From: CAG-791 sp963655255
Lineage (GTDB): Bacteria > Bacillota > Clostridia > Lachnospirales > Lachnospiraceae
DNA length: 64,000 nt
Assembly (NCBI GenBank): GCA_963655255.1
Contig: CAVKEB010000008.1
Coordinates: forward strand, 19,800-83,799
Direction of reading: 5' to 3'
The notes beneath the pieces were generated by a model. That model ran no database searches, had not been told where the DNA came from, and saw only the letters and a program-made list of their open reading frames with translations. Within the stretch, counting starts at the first letter, position 1; every line of letters starts with the position of its first letter. Made by a program: the position numbers and the translations under genes. This document shows, one piece after another, positions 16,193-24,350 of this stretch.

Positions 16193-17653
16193 TTATGCGC
16201 CGATGCGGAAAAAGCAGCGGATTTTGTCCGCCCCTGCAGCATCCATCGGATAGGTCTCCTGGATGACGCCGCGTTCCAGATGAATGATGTCCGTACAGCA
16301 TTCGGAGATCAGCTCCGGGTCGTGCGTAATGACATATACGGTCTTTCCGCCCTCGCGCAGTGCCTTCAGGATACCGGCGACCTCCATCATATGCCGGTAA
16401 TCCAGACCGCTCGTCGGCTCGTCCAGAAAAAGGACAGGACGCCCGGAGGCAACGGCGGAGGCGATGGCAAGACGCTGCTTCTGCCCGCCCGAGAGTGAGG
16501 CGGGGTGACGGCCGGAAAGGGCGGCAAGGTCAAGCCTTTCCAGAATTTCCATGGCTTCCCTTTCGTTCTCGTTCGCCGTGCTGATCAGCACCTCATCGAG
16601 AACGCTCTCGGTGAACAGCTGATGCCCGACATCCTGCATGACCATGTAGCATTGGTTCAGCCGCTCCCGCGAACGGCTGGCTGTGCCGTTTGCCGTGACG
16701 GTTCCGCAGCGCTTTTCCAGCCCGCAGAAACAGCGCGCGAAGGTGCTCTTCCCGGCGCCGTTGTGACCGATGATTCCGACAATCCCTCCGCAGGGAATGT
16801 CCGCGGAGACGATTTTCAGCGTTTCCGGTGCGTTTTTATAGGCAAAACAAAAGTCTGAAAGCCGGGCCGAAGCCGGTGAGGACATTGCCGTTTCGTGGAA
16901 GGGCAGTGCGGACAGATTGCCGGTGCGCAGTCCCATCCTGCGGCGCTCCGCCTCCGGAATGCGTTCGAACTGTCCGGCGGTATAATCGCCGGCAATTCGG
17001 CCGTCCTTAAGATAGACGTAGCGGTCAGCGATTCCGCGCAGATAGTACAGCCTGTGCTCGGAGAGGATGACGGTCTTTCCAAGCGATTTCAGATACGCAA
17101 TGGTCCCACGCAGATCGGCGATGGAATCGGAATCGAGGTTGGAGGAAGGTTCGTCCAGCACGAAGACCTGCGGATTCATCATGAACGCTCCGCCGCAGGC
17201 GATTTTCTGTTTCTCTCCGCCGGAAAGGTCGAAAATACTGCGGTCGAGAAGGTCCTCAATCCGGAGCGCTGAGACGGTCTGGCGGAGTCTCTGCAGGATC
17301 TCCTCCTGCGGCATTCCGAGATTTTCACAGCCGAACGAGAGTTCGCTCGTGGTATCCACATTGAAGAACTGCGAACGGGGATTCTGAAAAACACTGCCGA
17401 CGAGTCGGGCGGTGTCATAAAGCGGCTGTTCCGATACATTGCAGCCGCCGATGATTACGCTCCCGCTCAGTTCTCCCTCGAAGTAGTGTGGGATCAGGCC
17501 GTTGATCAGCCGCGTGATCGTTGTTTTGCCGCAGCCGCTCTCGCCGCAGAGAACAACGGTCTGTCCGTCGGGGACCGACAGGGTGATGTTCTGTACCCCG
17601 CCGGTGGCAGCATCGGACTGGTACCGGAATGTAACATCTTTGATTTCAATCAT
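16193..17653 (-). CDS. ECF transporter ATPase with two nucleotide-binding domains
   Basis: A fused pair of ABC ATPases that energises an energy-coupling factor importer, 486 residues. The first cassette has Walker A GESGCGKT (about 38-45), LSGGEKQ and VFVLDEPSSNLDS. The second has GHNGAGKS, SLSGGQKQR and VLFLDEPTSGLD. The fused form replaces the usual separate EcfA1 and EcfA2. The upstream start MHCGLCAD is rejected: ATG 17653 overlaps the stop of the T component (ATGA), showing coupling. Confidence 0.93.
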   Translation of the reverse strand: MIEIKDVTFRYQSDAATGGVQNITLSVPDGQTVVLCGESGCGKTTITRLINGLIPHYFEGELSGSVIIGGCNVSEQPLYDTARLVGSVFQNPRSQFFNVDTTSELSFGCENLGMPQEEILQRLRQTVSALRIEDLLDRSIFDLSGGEKQKIACGGAFMMNPQVFVLDEPSSNLDSDSIADLRGTIAYLKSLGKTVILSEHRLYYLRGIADRYVYLKDGRIAGDYTAGQFERIPEAERRRMGLRTGNLSALPFHETAMSSPASARLSDFCFAYKNAPETLKIVSADIPCGGIVGIIGHNGAGKSTFARCFCGLEKRCGTVTANGTASRSRERLNQCYMVMQDVGHQLFTESVLDEVLISTANENEREAMEILERLDLAALSGRHPASLSGGQKQRLAIASAVASGRPVLFLDEPTSGLDYRHMMEVAGILKALREGGKTVYVITHDPELISECCTDIIHLERGVIQETYPMDAAGADKIRCFFRIGA

Positions 17654-18378
17654 GAAAACCACCTGCTCCCGAGCGTCAGCGCAAAGCCCGCAATGCACAG
17701 GACGAACATCAGGACGTCCTGGATGTGAAAACCGATCTGACAGATATCTGTCCGCTTTACCGGTGCGCCGAGACCCCTTGTGAGTGCGGCGGCAGACAGT
17801 TCGTCGCCGATGTTTACGACCGAGATCATCAGCGGGATCAGCCGGTATTCGAACATTTTTCCGGGGTGCCTGCCGCCGAAGCGAATGCCGCGCATGCGCA
17901 TGGCATCACTGATGGCGGCGTTCTCTTCCTCAATCGTCGGGAAGAAGCGGAAGATGACCGACAGCGGGATGACGATTTTTTCGCTGAGGTGCATGCGTTT
18001 CATTGCGGCAAGAAAATCGCTGACCGAGGTGGTCTCGATCAGGAAAGCGCCCATCATAAACCCGGGTGCGAAGCGCGTCATGATCGAGCATACAGCGAGC
18101 AGGACGAAGGAAGGTACGCCGGACAGCAGGTACAGCGCCACGCGTTCGAGCGCAAAGGAGATGCCGTATAATACAAGATATTCCGCCGCGGTTTTCCCTT
18201 TCCGTTCACTCAGGAGCAGTACGAACGGAAGGATGCTCAGCACAGGCTTTACAAGATTCATAACGCCGCTGTTGCTGCTCGACAGCATCAGCGACGTTAC
18301 GGTGATCAGCATCAACAGTTTGGTGCGCGGATCCAGCAGCAGTCCGCGGTGTTTTACGGTGTGGGCGAGCGGATCCAT
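17650..18378 (-). CDS. ECF transporter transmembrane T component (EcfT/CbiQ family)
   Basis: Membrane scaffold linking the S component and the ATPases, 242 residues with about five to six membrane segments. The coupling-helix motif is seen in AAISDAMRMRGIRFG (an A-R-G box), with a second one in AALTRGLGAP. ATG 18378 overlaps the stop of the upstream S component (TGATG). A longer open frame to 18891 runs antisense-like through the S gene in another frame and is not real. Confidence 0.92.
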   Translation of the reverse strand: MDPLAHTVKHRGLLLDPRTKLLMLITVTSLMLSSSNSGVMNLVKPVLSILPFVLLLSERKGKTAAEYLVLYGISFALERVALYLLSGVPSFVLLAVCSIMTRFAPGFMMGAFLIETTSVSDFLAAMKRMHLSEKIVIPLSVIFRFFPTIEEENAAISDAMRMRGIRFGGRHPGKMFEYRLIPLMISVVNIGDELSAAALTRGLGAPVKRTDICQIGFHIQDVLMFVLCIAGFALTLGSRWFS

Positions 18379-18962
18379 CAGACGATCCCAGCCTTGGCAA
18401 AGTGCTTTTTGAGAATTGCCTTGCCGATCAGTCCGCCGAGGAGTGCGAAGAGGAAAATTCCTGCAATGACCAGGACGATGCTCCACATCGGCATGACGGA
18501 CATCACCTTGTCGGCATATTCGTCGCCGAAGCTCTTGGCGAAGTCGGCGCGGGACTGCTCCACCATAAAATACATCGGAATGTAGGTACCGATCATCCAG
18601 AGGCTGAACACGCCGTAGCCGAGGATTGTTTTCCGGGCGCTCTGGTAGCTGCCGGACTTCATGATCAGGTCCCCGAGCAGGCCGAACACGGCGCCCGTCA
18701 GAATGCCCCAGAATCCCATGCCGGTCAGACCCATCAGGAGACCGGACAGGATTGCCATGATGGTTACCATGCCGAATTTTCTGACTCTTACGGCAAAGAG
18801 CATGAAAGGAATCCCCGTGATCAGCGTCCAGAGCGCGCCGAGTATCGGCAGGAAAATCGGGATAAAGCCGATCGGAATGGCGACGCAGCATCCGAGTACG
18901 AAGTAGAGAACGGTGAACAGACCGATGTTGATCAGGTCTTTCGTCTGCAGTTTGTTGTTCAT
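18378..18962 (-). CDS. ECF transporter S component, MptD/Trep_Strep family
   Basis: Substrate-binding membrane subunit of the ECF importer, 194 residues with six hydrophobic segments. The opening TKDLINIGLFTVLYFVLGC is typical of the MptD-like (Trep_Strep, TIGR02185) S components, whose substrate is not established. ATG 18962 is preceded by GGAGG at about 18970-18975; the in-frame start at 19046 is upstream of the promoter. First gene of the operon S-T-A, divergent from an AraC regulator. Confidence 0.9.
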   Translation of the reverse strand: MNNKLQTKDLINIGLFTVLYFVLGCCVAIPIGFIPIFLPILGALWTLITGIPFMLFAVRVRKFGMVTIMAILSGLLMGLTGMGFWGILTGAVFGLLGDLIMKSGSYQSARKTILGYGVFSLWMIGTYIPMYFMVEQSRADFAKSFGDEYADKVMSVMPMWSIVLVIAGIFLFALLGGLIGKAILKKHFAKAGIV

Positions 18963-18990
18963 GACAGAACCTCCGAATAGAATGAATTGA

Positions 18991-19034
18991 TTGGTTAGAC
19001 TTTGGTTAGGCTGCGCTAACGAAGAGATATTATA
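18991..19034 (-). promoter_or_regulatory. ECF operon promoter and candidate operator repeats
   Basis: On the minus strand TATAAT lies at 19034-19029 with no good -35 box, as expected for an activator-dependent promoter. Just downstream of it are two TTGGTTAG direct repeats (18991-18998 and 19002-19009, 11 bases or one helical turn apart) and an inverted CTAAC (19016-19020) making GTTAG-N6-CTAAC. The divergent AraC-family protein is the obvious candidate to bind them. Confidence 0.5.
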
Positions 19035-19128
19035 TTCAGCTGTCATGGGCGGCGTCTATTCCGAACCGCCAGCCTGGTCCCGAAATGACATTGAATGATG
19101 ATACTAAAAACGCGAAAGGAACTGCGAA

Positions 19129-20115
19129 ATGAATACAGCCGAAGTATTCCGGGAATGCCGCGGGCTCCCCGGTGTCAGCGTCCATACAAACGAAGAATAT
19201 GCGGAGCTCCTCCTGTCTACGGAAAGCGGAAACGGCAGAATGCAGTTCGTGCCTTTGTTTGAAGGCATCACGCTGGCTGTGATAGAGGTGCACGCGCTGT
19301 CGTGGCCGGCGCCGCATTTTACAGAATCAACGGCCGATGCCAATGGGCCGCTGATCATCAACTACTGTATCCGTGGCAGATGCGAGCTCAGGCTGAATGA
19401 TCATAAGAGCGTATTCCTCTCTGCAGGGCAGATTTCCCTCACGGAGAAATTCGCGCAGAGTCAGTATGTCTATCCGGGCGGGCTCTATGAAGGAATCGAG
19501 CTGTTTATCGATCCGGAAGCGGTTCGGAACGGCGTTGCGGTACTGCGGGATCATTTCGGACTCCATGTCGAGGAGATGAGCGGGCGCTATTGCAGGGGCG
19601 GCGATACCTTCATCGCCGAACTGCCGCTGGCGGATGAGCTGCTGAAAAAACTGTACGTGCTGCAGAATGAAGGCAATCCCGTCATTCGGGTTGGTATGAA
19701 AACCGGGGTGATTGATCTGCTTGCCATGCTCTTATACAATCGTCCGCTGCCCAGGGAGGAAAAGCCGGTGTACTACACGCGCTTTCAGGTGGATGTCGCG
19801 AGGCAGATCGAATCGGTCATTGCGGCGGATCTGTCGCATTCGCATACGGTGCGGGAATTCTCCGGGCAGTTCGGGATCAGTGAAGGCAGTATCCGGAACT
19901 ATTTCTCCGGCGTGTTCGGGCAGAGCATTTCGCGGTATACAACGCACAAACGCATGGTGTACGCAGCAGAACTGCTGGCCAAAACCGATCGGCCCGTCAT
20001 TGAGATTGCCGGCAGTGTGGGATATGAGAGTCAGAGCAAATTCGCGTCGGCATTCCGCAGGGAGTTCGGCGTGCCGCCGTTCGAATACCGGCAGAAGAAA
20101 AAGACCGCCATATAG
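19129..20115 (+). CDS. AraC family transcriptional regulator
   Basis: Probable regulator of the divergent ECF importer, 328 residues. The N-terminal 215 residues are a cupin-like sensing region (INYCIRGRCELRLND, LSAGQISLTEKFAQS). The C-terminal 100 hold two helix-turn-helix units ending in the family signature IEIAGSVGYESQSKFASAFRREFGVPPFEYR. The wing resembles PchR/siderophore-type AraC proteins, but I cannot name the ligand. AAAGGAA precedes the ATG. Confidence 0.92.
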   Translation: MNTAEVFRECRGLPGVSVHTNEEYAELLLSTESGNGRMQFVPLFEGITLAVIEVHALSWPAPHFTESTADANGPLIINYCIRGRCELRLNDHKSVFLSAGQISLTEKFAQSQYVYPGGLYEGIELFIDPEAVRNGVAVLRDHFGLHVEEMSGRYCRGGDTFIAELPLADELLKKLYVLQNEGNPVIRVGMKTGVIDLLAMLLYNRPLPREEKPVYYTRFQVDVARQIESVIAADLSHSHTVREFSGQFGISEGSIRNYFSGVFGQSISRYTTHKRMVYAAELLAKTDRPVIEIAGSVGYESQSKFASAFRREFGVPPFEYRQKKKTAI

Positions 20116-20235
20116 CTTCCGGACCATTCACGCCAGCTGCCGTGCCGGCCGGAGAAGCGATATGTCCGGATTTCCCGGAGTGATTCCGGACAGACCGGAG
20201 CAGTACAGGAACCGAATGGATCGTCAGAAGCAGAT

Positions 20236-20277
20236 AAAAAACAGGCACCGCAGAAAAAATCTGCGGTGCCTGTTTTG
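20236..20277. terminator. Bidirectional terminator between araC-type gene and uxaC
   Basis: AAAAAACAGGCACCGCAG pairs with CTGCGGTGCCTGTTTT. Runs of A and T on the two sides let it end both converging transcripts. A second palindrome, GGATCCGGGATTCTC with its partner ending CCGGATCC (20343-20371), lies nearer uxaC without a T run. Confidence 0.88.
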
Positions 20278-20383
20278 CTGCAGGTGTGTCAGAAGACACA
20301 CGTTTCAGACTCGTGTTTTATTCCATTTCCAGGGAATTCTACGGATCCGGGATTCTCAGGATTCCGGATCCTCAAACGTTTCC

Positions 20384-21814
20384 TCAGATGCCGAAGTAAC
20401 GCTCCGCGTTGTAGCAGCTGATGCCCTGAACGATCTTCTTCAGAGAAGCTTCGTTATTCGGGTATTCGCCGTCCTCCACCCACTTACCGATCAGGTTGCA
20501 CATGATGCGGCGGAAGTAGTCGTGGCGCGTGTAGGAGAGGAAGGAGCGGGAGTCGGTCAGCATTCCGACGAAGTTGCCGAGAACGCCGAGGTTGCCGAGC
20601 GCCTTCATCTGAGCCTCCATGCCGTCCCGGGTGTCCAGGAACCACCATGCGGCGCCGAGCTGCATCTTGCCGGGAACCTCATCGGACTGGAAGCAGCCGA
20701 GGCATGTCGCGATTTGGTTGAGATCCGCCTCATCGAGAGAGAAGACAATGCACTTGGGCAGCTCGTTGGTCTCATCCAGCGCGGAGAACAGCTCTGCCAG
20801 CTGGTTGTAGCAGGTGGACTTTGCGATCATGTCGTAGCCGGTGTCCGGTCCGAGGAGCTCATACATTCTCTTGTTGTTGTTGCGCGTGCAGGAGAAGTGA
20901 ATCTCCATGACGATGTTCTCCTTGTGGTACTTTCTCGCAAGAGCAAGAAGAACGTAGGTCTGGTACTCGTCCGTCTCCTCGCGGGTCAGCTTTTCACCGG
21001 CCATGGCCTTGCCGAAGACGCGGTCCGCTTCCTTCTCGTCGCAGGCGGCAAAAGGAACATAGTCAAGGCCGTGATCGGTTGCGCGGCAGCCGTGTGCCTT
21101 GAAGAAATCCACGCGCTCATAGAGGGCATCAATGACATCGCTGATGTGGTTCATGGAGCGGCCGGTTACCTCGCCGAGCTTTGCCATATATTCCGCAAAG
21201 CCATCCTTCTGGATGTTGACGGCCTTGTCGGGACGGAAGGAAGGGCAGACCTTGAAGCCGAGATCCGGAATGGCGGCAAGCTTTTCGTGCCACTCCAGGG
21301 AATCAATCGGGTCATCGGTGGTGCCGACGAACTCCACGTTGGACTGGCGGATGATGCCGCGGACGGTCAGGTTCGGGTCATTCTGCAGCATTTCGGTGGT
21401 CTTGTCCCAGATTTCCTTTGCATTCTCGGGAGTCAGCGGCACCTCAATGCCGAAGTACTTCTTCAGCTCCAGGTTGCTCCAGTGGTACATCGGATTGCCG
21501 ATGGACATCTCCAGAGTCTTGGCAAAGGCGAGAAACTTCTCATACGGCTCTGCGTCGCCGGTGACCAGATTCTCGGGAGTTCCGTTGCAGCGCATGACTC
21601 TCCACTTGTAGTGATCTCCGAAATACGTGCCGTCCTCGCCGCGGCCTCCGAGCCAGACCTCTGCGATGTTGTTGTACCGGCGGTCCTCATAGATTTCCTT
21701 CGGCGGAATGTGGCAGTGGTAGTCAACGATCGGGAGATCCTCGCAGTAATCGTGAAACAGGTGCTTCGCTGTTTCGTTCTGGAGCATAAAGTCCTTATCC
21801 ATAAATGCTTTCAT
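20384..21814 (-). CDS. uxaC: Uronate (glucuronate/galacturonate) isomerase
   Basis: Converts D-glucuronate to D-fructuronate or galacturonate to tagaturonate, the first step of uronate use. The 476-residue protein opens with MDKDFMLQNETAKHLFHDY and the metal-site motif VDYHCHIPPKEI, and ends in YPNNEASLKKIVQGISCYNAERYFGI, all family marks. ATG 21814 is preferred over 21895 because the latter lies inside the operator. Other uronate genes are outside the window. Operator and promoter upstream indicate control by the neighbouring LacI-type protein or CcpA. Confidence 0.95.
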   Translation of the reverse strand: MKAFMDKDFMLQNETAKHLFHDYCEDLPIVDYHCHIPPKEIYEDRRYNNIAEVWLGGRGEDGTYFGDHYKWRVMRCNGTPENLVTGDAEPYEKFLAFAKTLEMSIGNPMYHWSNLELKKYFGIEVPLTPENAKEIWDKTTEMLQNDPNLTVRGIIRQSNVEFVGTTDDPIDSLEWHEKLAAIPDLGFKVCPSFRPDKAVNIQKDGFAEYMAKLGEVTGRSMNHISDVIDALYERVDFFKAHGCRATDHGLDYVPFAACDEKEADRVFGKAMAGEKLTREETDEYQTYVLLALARKYHKENIVMEIHFSCTRNNNKRMYELLGPDTGYDMIAKSTCYNQLAELFSALDETNELPKCIVFSLDEADLNQIATCLGCFQSDEVPGKMQLGAAWWFLDTRDGMEAQMKALGNLGVLGNFVGMLTDSRSFLSYTRHDYFRRIMCNLIGKWVEDGEYPNNEASLKKIVQGISCYNAERYFGI

Positions 21815-21873
21815 TGATTCAACGTCCTCTCTTAAAATTCTGCAGGGCAGGTAAAAATACGGCTCTGCGGTGA

Positions 21874-21922
21874 AATGTAACCGCTTACATTCCAACTATA
21901 ACAGGGGCCCGGCGATTGTCAA
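21874..21922 (-). promoter_or_regulatory. uxaC promoter and LacI-type operator
   Basis: On the minus strand TTGACA (21922-21917) and TATAGT (21900-21895) are 16 bases apart. Immediately downstream is the palindrome AATGTAAGCGGTTACATT (21891-21874, minus-strand reading), placed to block initiation. It has the CG centre of LacI-family sites, matches the operator at 23097 and also fits the loose CcpA cre consensus. Confidence 0.8.
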
Positions 21923-21971
21923 GAACGGGTGTGATGGAAAAAGCCGTCTGCGGCACAGGGGAGAAGAAATT

Positions 21972-22973
21972 TCAAAAATTCGTCGTGTTCCGGGCAATCA
22001 GCTGGCAGGAGACGGCAATGCTGCCGGGAACCTCGCGGCTGCCGCTAAGAACGGCGATCAGATGATCCACGGTGTCCTGGCAGAGCCGCCGGGAGCGGTT
22101 GTCAATGCTGGTGAGCTCCGGCTCGCAGCAGGCAGCGAGCGTGGAGTTGTTATAGCCGATGACCGCAAGATCCTCCGGCACCCTGAGATGCCGGGCCGCG
22201 GCATATTTGAGAGCGCCGACGGCCATGACATCGTCGGTTGCCATGACGGCATCGAAAGAAGAGACTTCCGTCAGAAGGAGATCCCGTACCTTATGAATGT
22301 CGTCCGGCACCATCCGGAAGAGAGAAGGATCCGGGGACAGTCCTGCCTGAACCAGCGCTTCCTCATAGCCCGCGCGTTTCTCCGCGGCGCTGTAGGAACG
22401 GGAGTCCGTGAGGAACAGGATGCGCCTTCTTCCTTTCCGAAGGAGCGCGGAGACGGCTTCATAAACGGCCTGACGGTCGCAGCTCACGGAACAGTAGATG
22501 TTGTCCCCATTTACGGCTCCGTTGATGAGAAAAACCGGCACCTGAAGCGCAGCGCTGCGGATGTAGTCGGTTTCGGCTGCATCCCTTCCGTGGCCGGAGT
22601 AGGTGGAGCCGATCAGGATCAGGGCATCAATGTGCTTGGAGAGGAGCATCTGGATGTGTGATTCCTTCTGCGCCTGCTCGAAGCCGCTGCAGGAAAGAAT
22701 GCAGTCATATCCGTAAATCTGCAGCTGATCTTCTACATAGGAAACGGCGCAGGACATATAGGGATCGGCAATGTCCGGAACCAGAATGCCGATGGTGTGC
22801 ATGGTATGAAGGCCGAGTCCCTGCGCGAAAACGTTGGGAGTATAGCCTTCCTTTTCGATGATGGCAAGAACGCGCTGCCTGGTCCGGTCGCTGACCTTGT
22901 CGCTTCCGTTTACGACGCGGGAGACCGTGGCGATGGAGACACCGGCCAGCTTTGCGATATCATAAATGTTCAT
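21972..22973 (-). CDS. LacI family transcriptional repressor, likely of uronate genes
   Basis: 333 residues: N-terminal HTH (MNIYDIAKLAGVSIATVSRVVNGSDKVS) with hinge helix, then a periplasmic-binding-protein-like sensor with GILVPDIADPYMS, VFLINGAVNG and DAVMATDDVMAVGALKYA. GGAGG precedes ATG 22973; the open frame to 23285 runs through the promoter. It neighbours uxaC and both promoters carry the same type of palindrome, so autoregulation and uxaC repression are inferred. The inducer is probably a uronate. Confidence 0.92.
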   Translation of the reverse strand: MNIYDIAKLAGVSIATVSRVVNGSDKVSDRTRQRVLAIIEKEGYTPNVFAQGLGLHTMHTIGILVPDIADPYMSCAVSYVEDQLQIYGYDCILSCSGFEQAQKESHIQMLLSKHIDALILIGSTYSGHGRDAAETDYIRSAALQVPVFLINGAVNGDNIYCSVSCDRQAVYEAVSALLRKGRRRILFLTDSRSYSAAEKRAGYEEALVQAGLSPDPSLFRMVPDDIHKVRDLLLTEVSSFDAVMATDDVMAVGALKYAAARHLRVPEDLAVIGYNNSTLAACCEPELTSIDNRSRRLCQDTVDHLIAVLSGSREVPGSIAVSCQLIARNTTNF

Positions 22974-23096
22974 GAAAAGCCTCCCTCTGGTTTCTGCGGC
23001 TGGATGCGCCGGAAATCCTCTCTCCGGATTCCGGGATGACACGCGGTGAAAAGACAGGTGCGCACAGCCTCCGGAACTTTGAGAGATTGCACGGGA

Positions 23097-23146
23097 CTGT
23101 AAGCGCTTACAGGGTTTATCATACTCACAAGGCGGGAAGTTTTCAA
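23097..23146 (-). promoter_or_regulatory. Promoter and perfect operator of the LacI-type gene
   Basis: Minus-strand TTGAAA (23146-23141) and TATGAT (23123-23118) are 17 bases apart. CTGTAAGCGCTTACAG (23097-23112) is a perfect 16-base palindrome just downstream. The rest of the 385-base gap to 23358 holds a GCCGGAAATCC/GGATTCCGG hairpin near the lacI-type start and no other gene. Confidence 0.8.
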
Positions 23147-23358
23147 GAAACATCCCGTGCGGGGTCTGTCGTGAAAATGCACCCTGAAGTGAAAATGAGC
23201 CGGAATCGCGCAGGGCAGGGACTATGTGCCGGTCTTGTGCACGGCGGAGTCTTTGTGAAAGATGCGGATGAACGTTCGATGGCATCCGGAACCTTTTCCG
23301 CCGGGATCCATCAGGTCAAAGTGAAATCAAAGCAAAAACGTGTGCCGAGGAGAGAATC

Positions 23359-24195
23359 ATGAACAGCTACACCGGATTTTTACAGAACATTGACATGCCG
23401 CAGGAGGTGACAGAGCGGCTCGGAAGCCTTGCGGAGGGAGAACGGGCCGGGGCGCTTCTTGCCGGGGAGGATTACAGGGAGCTGATGCAGTATGACCTTT
23501 CTGCGGCGGCATACCTCAGGCTCGAAAAGGAGCTGGCGGATCATCCGGCCGCGGAGAACGGCCTGGATATGCTGATGCTGCAGACCATGGCGGCCTTTTC
23601 CATGCGGCAGCAGGAACCGTGGAGGGAGATTCCGGAGGAAATTTATCTTGCGACGATGAAGTGCTTCTCCAGGTTCGTCCGGGAGTACCGGGTGTCCTAC
23701 GGCGGATACGGATTCGACCGGGGCTTCTGGACGCCGCGTCAGATCTGCGGAAAGCTGTTCCGGCTGGGCGAGCTGGAATATGAGATCAACGACGAGGAGA
23801 ATGCGGTCAGCATTCATATTCCGGGGGATGCGGATCTGTCGGAGGAGAAGCTGGAAGCCTCTTATGCGCAGCAGGCCGCTTTTTTTCGGGAGCATTTCCC
23901 GGAGGCCGCCGGGCGGCCGAGAATGTGCGACTCCTGGCTCCTTTCGCCTGCGTTAAAAGACCTCCTTCCTCCGGATTCGAAAATCCTCTCGTTTGCCGCG
24001 CATTTCGAGATCACGAAAGTGGATCCGGATGCCGCAGACTATCTGGAATGGGTGTATAAGATTGCGGGCGGCCAGCAGGACCATGTGAAGCTGGAGGAAC
24101 TTCGGGAGGACACCTCGCTTCAAAGGAAGATGAAGGCCTTCCTGCAAAAGGGCGGCAAGGTCGGCATCGCGTGGGGAATCTGGAAGGAAACGTGA
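23359..24195 (+). CDS. GNAT-like acyltransferase domain protein
   Basis: 278 residues, recalled as the NAT_N (DUF5596) plus GNAT_C arrangement annotated as acyltransferase domain protein in Lachnospiraceae. The N-terminal helical half has PWREIPEEIYLATMKCFSRFVREYR and GFDRGFWTPRQICGKLFRLGELEYE. The C-terminal half has SIHIPGDADLSEE, RMCDSWLLSPALKDLLPPDS and FLQKGGKVGIAWG. There is no signal peptide or membrane segment. GGAGAG precedes the ATG. Substrate unknown; the divergent uronate genes are not clearly linked. Confidence 0.75.
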   Translation: MNSYTGFLQNIDMPQEVTERLGSLAEGERAGALLAGEDYRELMQYDLSAAAYLRLEKELADHPAAENGLDMLMLQTMAAFSMRQQEPWREIPEEIYLATMKCFSRFVREYRVSYGGYGFDRGFWTPRQICGKLFRLGELEYEINDEENAVSIHIPGDADLSEEKLEASYAQQAAFFREHFPEAAGRPRMCDSWLLSPALKDLLPPDSKILSFAAHFEITKVDPDAADYLEWVYKIAGGQQDHVKLEELREDTSLQRKMKAFLQKGGKVGIAWGIWKET

Positions 24196-24334
24196 AGAGA
24201 GAAGAAAATCTCCGACCGGAATCCGGGAACGCATTCCGAGGGAAAACATAAAGGACGGAATCCGGGGGAGTGGCCCGGTGGGAGAAACGACGGAAAAGAA
24301 TCCGGATGCGAATCCGGAAAAAGGACAGAAAGTG

Positions 24335-24343
24335 TGCTAATAT
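24335..24343 (+). promoter_or_regulatory. Extended -10 promoter before the EAL gene
   Basis: TGCTAATAT is an extended -10 element ending eight bases before ATG 24351. The RNA should start very close to the first codon. A weak AGGG (24345-24348) could serve ATG 24354 if the RNA starts earlier. Confidence 0.5.
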
Positions 24344-24350
24344 CTAGGGC

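Noticed and set aside
17650..18891. A longer form of EcfT starting at 18891
   Set aside because: The extra 171 residues are an out-of-frame reading of the S component and lack membrane segments; ATG 18378 overlaps the S-component stop.
19712..21817. A 701-residue plus-strand open frame across the AraC gene end and uxaC
   Set aside because: It is antisense to a well-conserved uronate isomerase and begins inside the AraC gene. No family resemblance; it is a product of high GC content.
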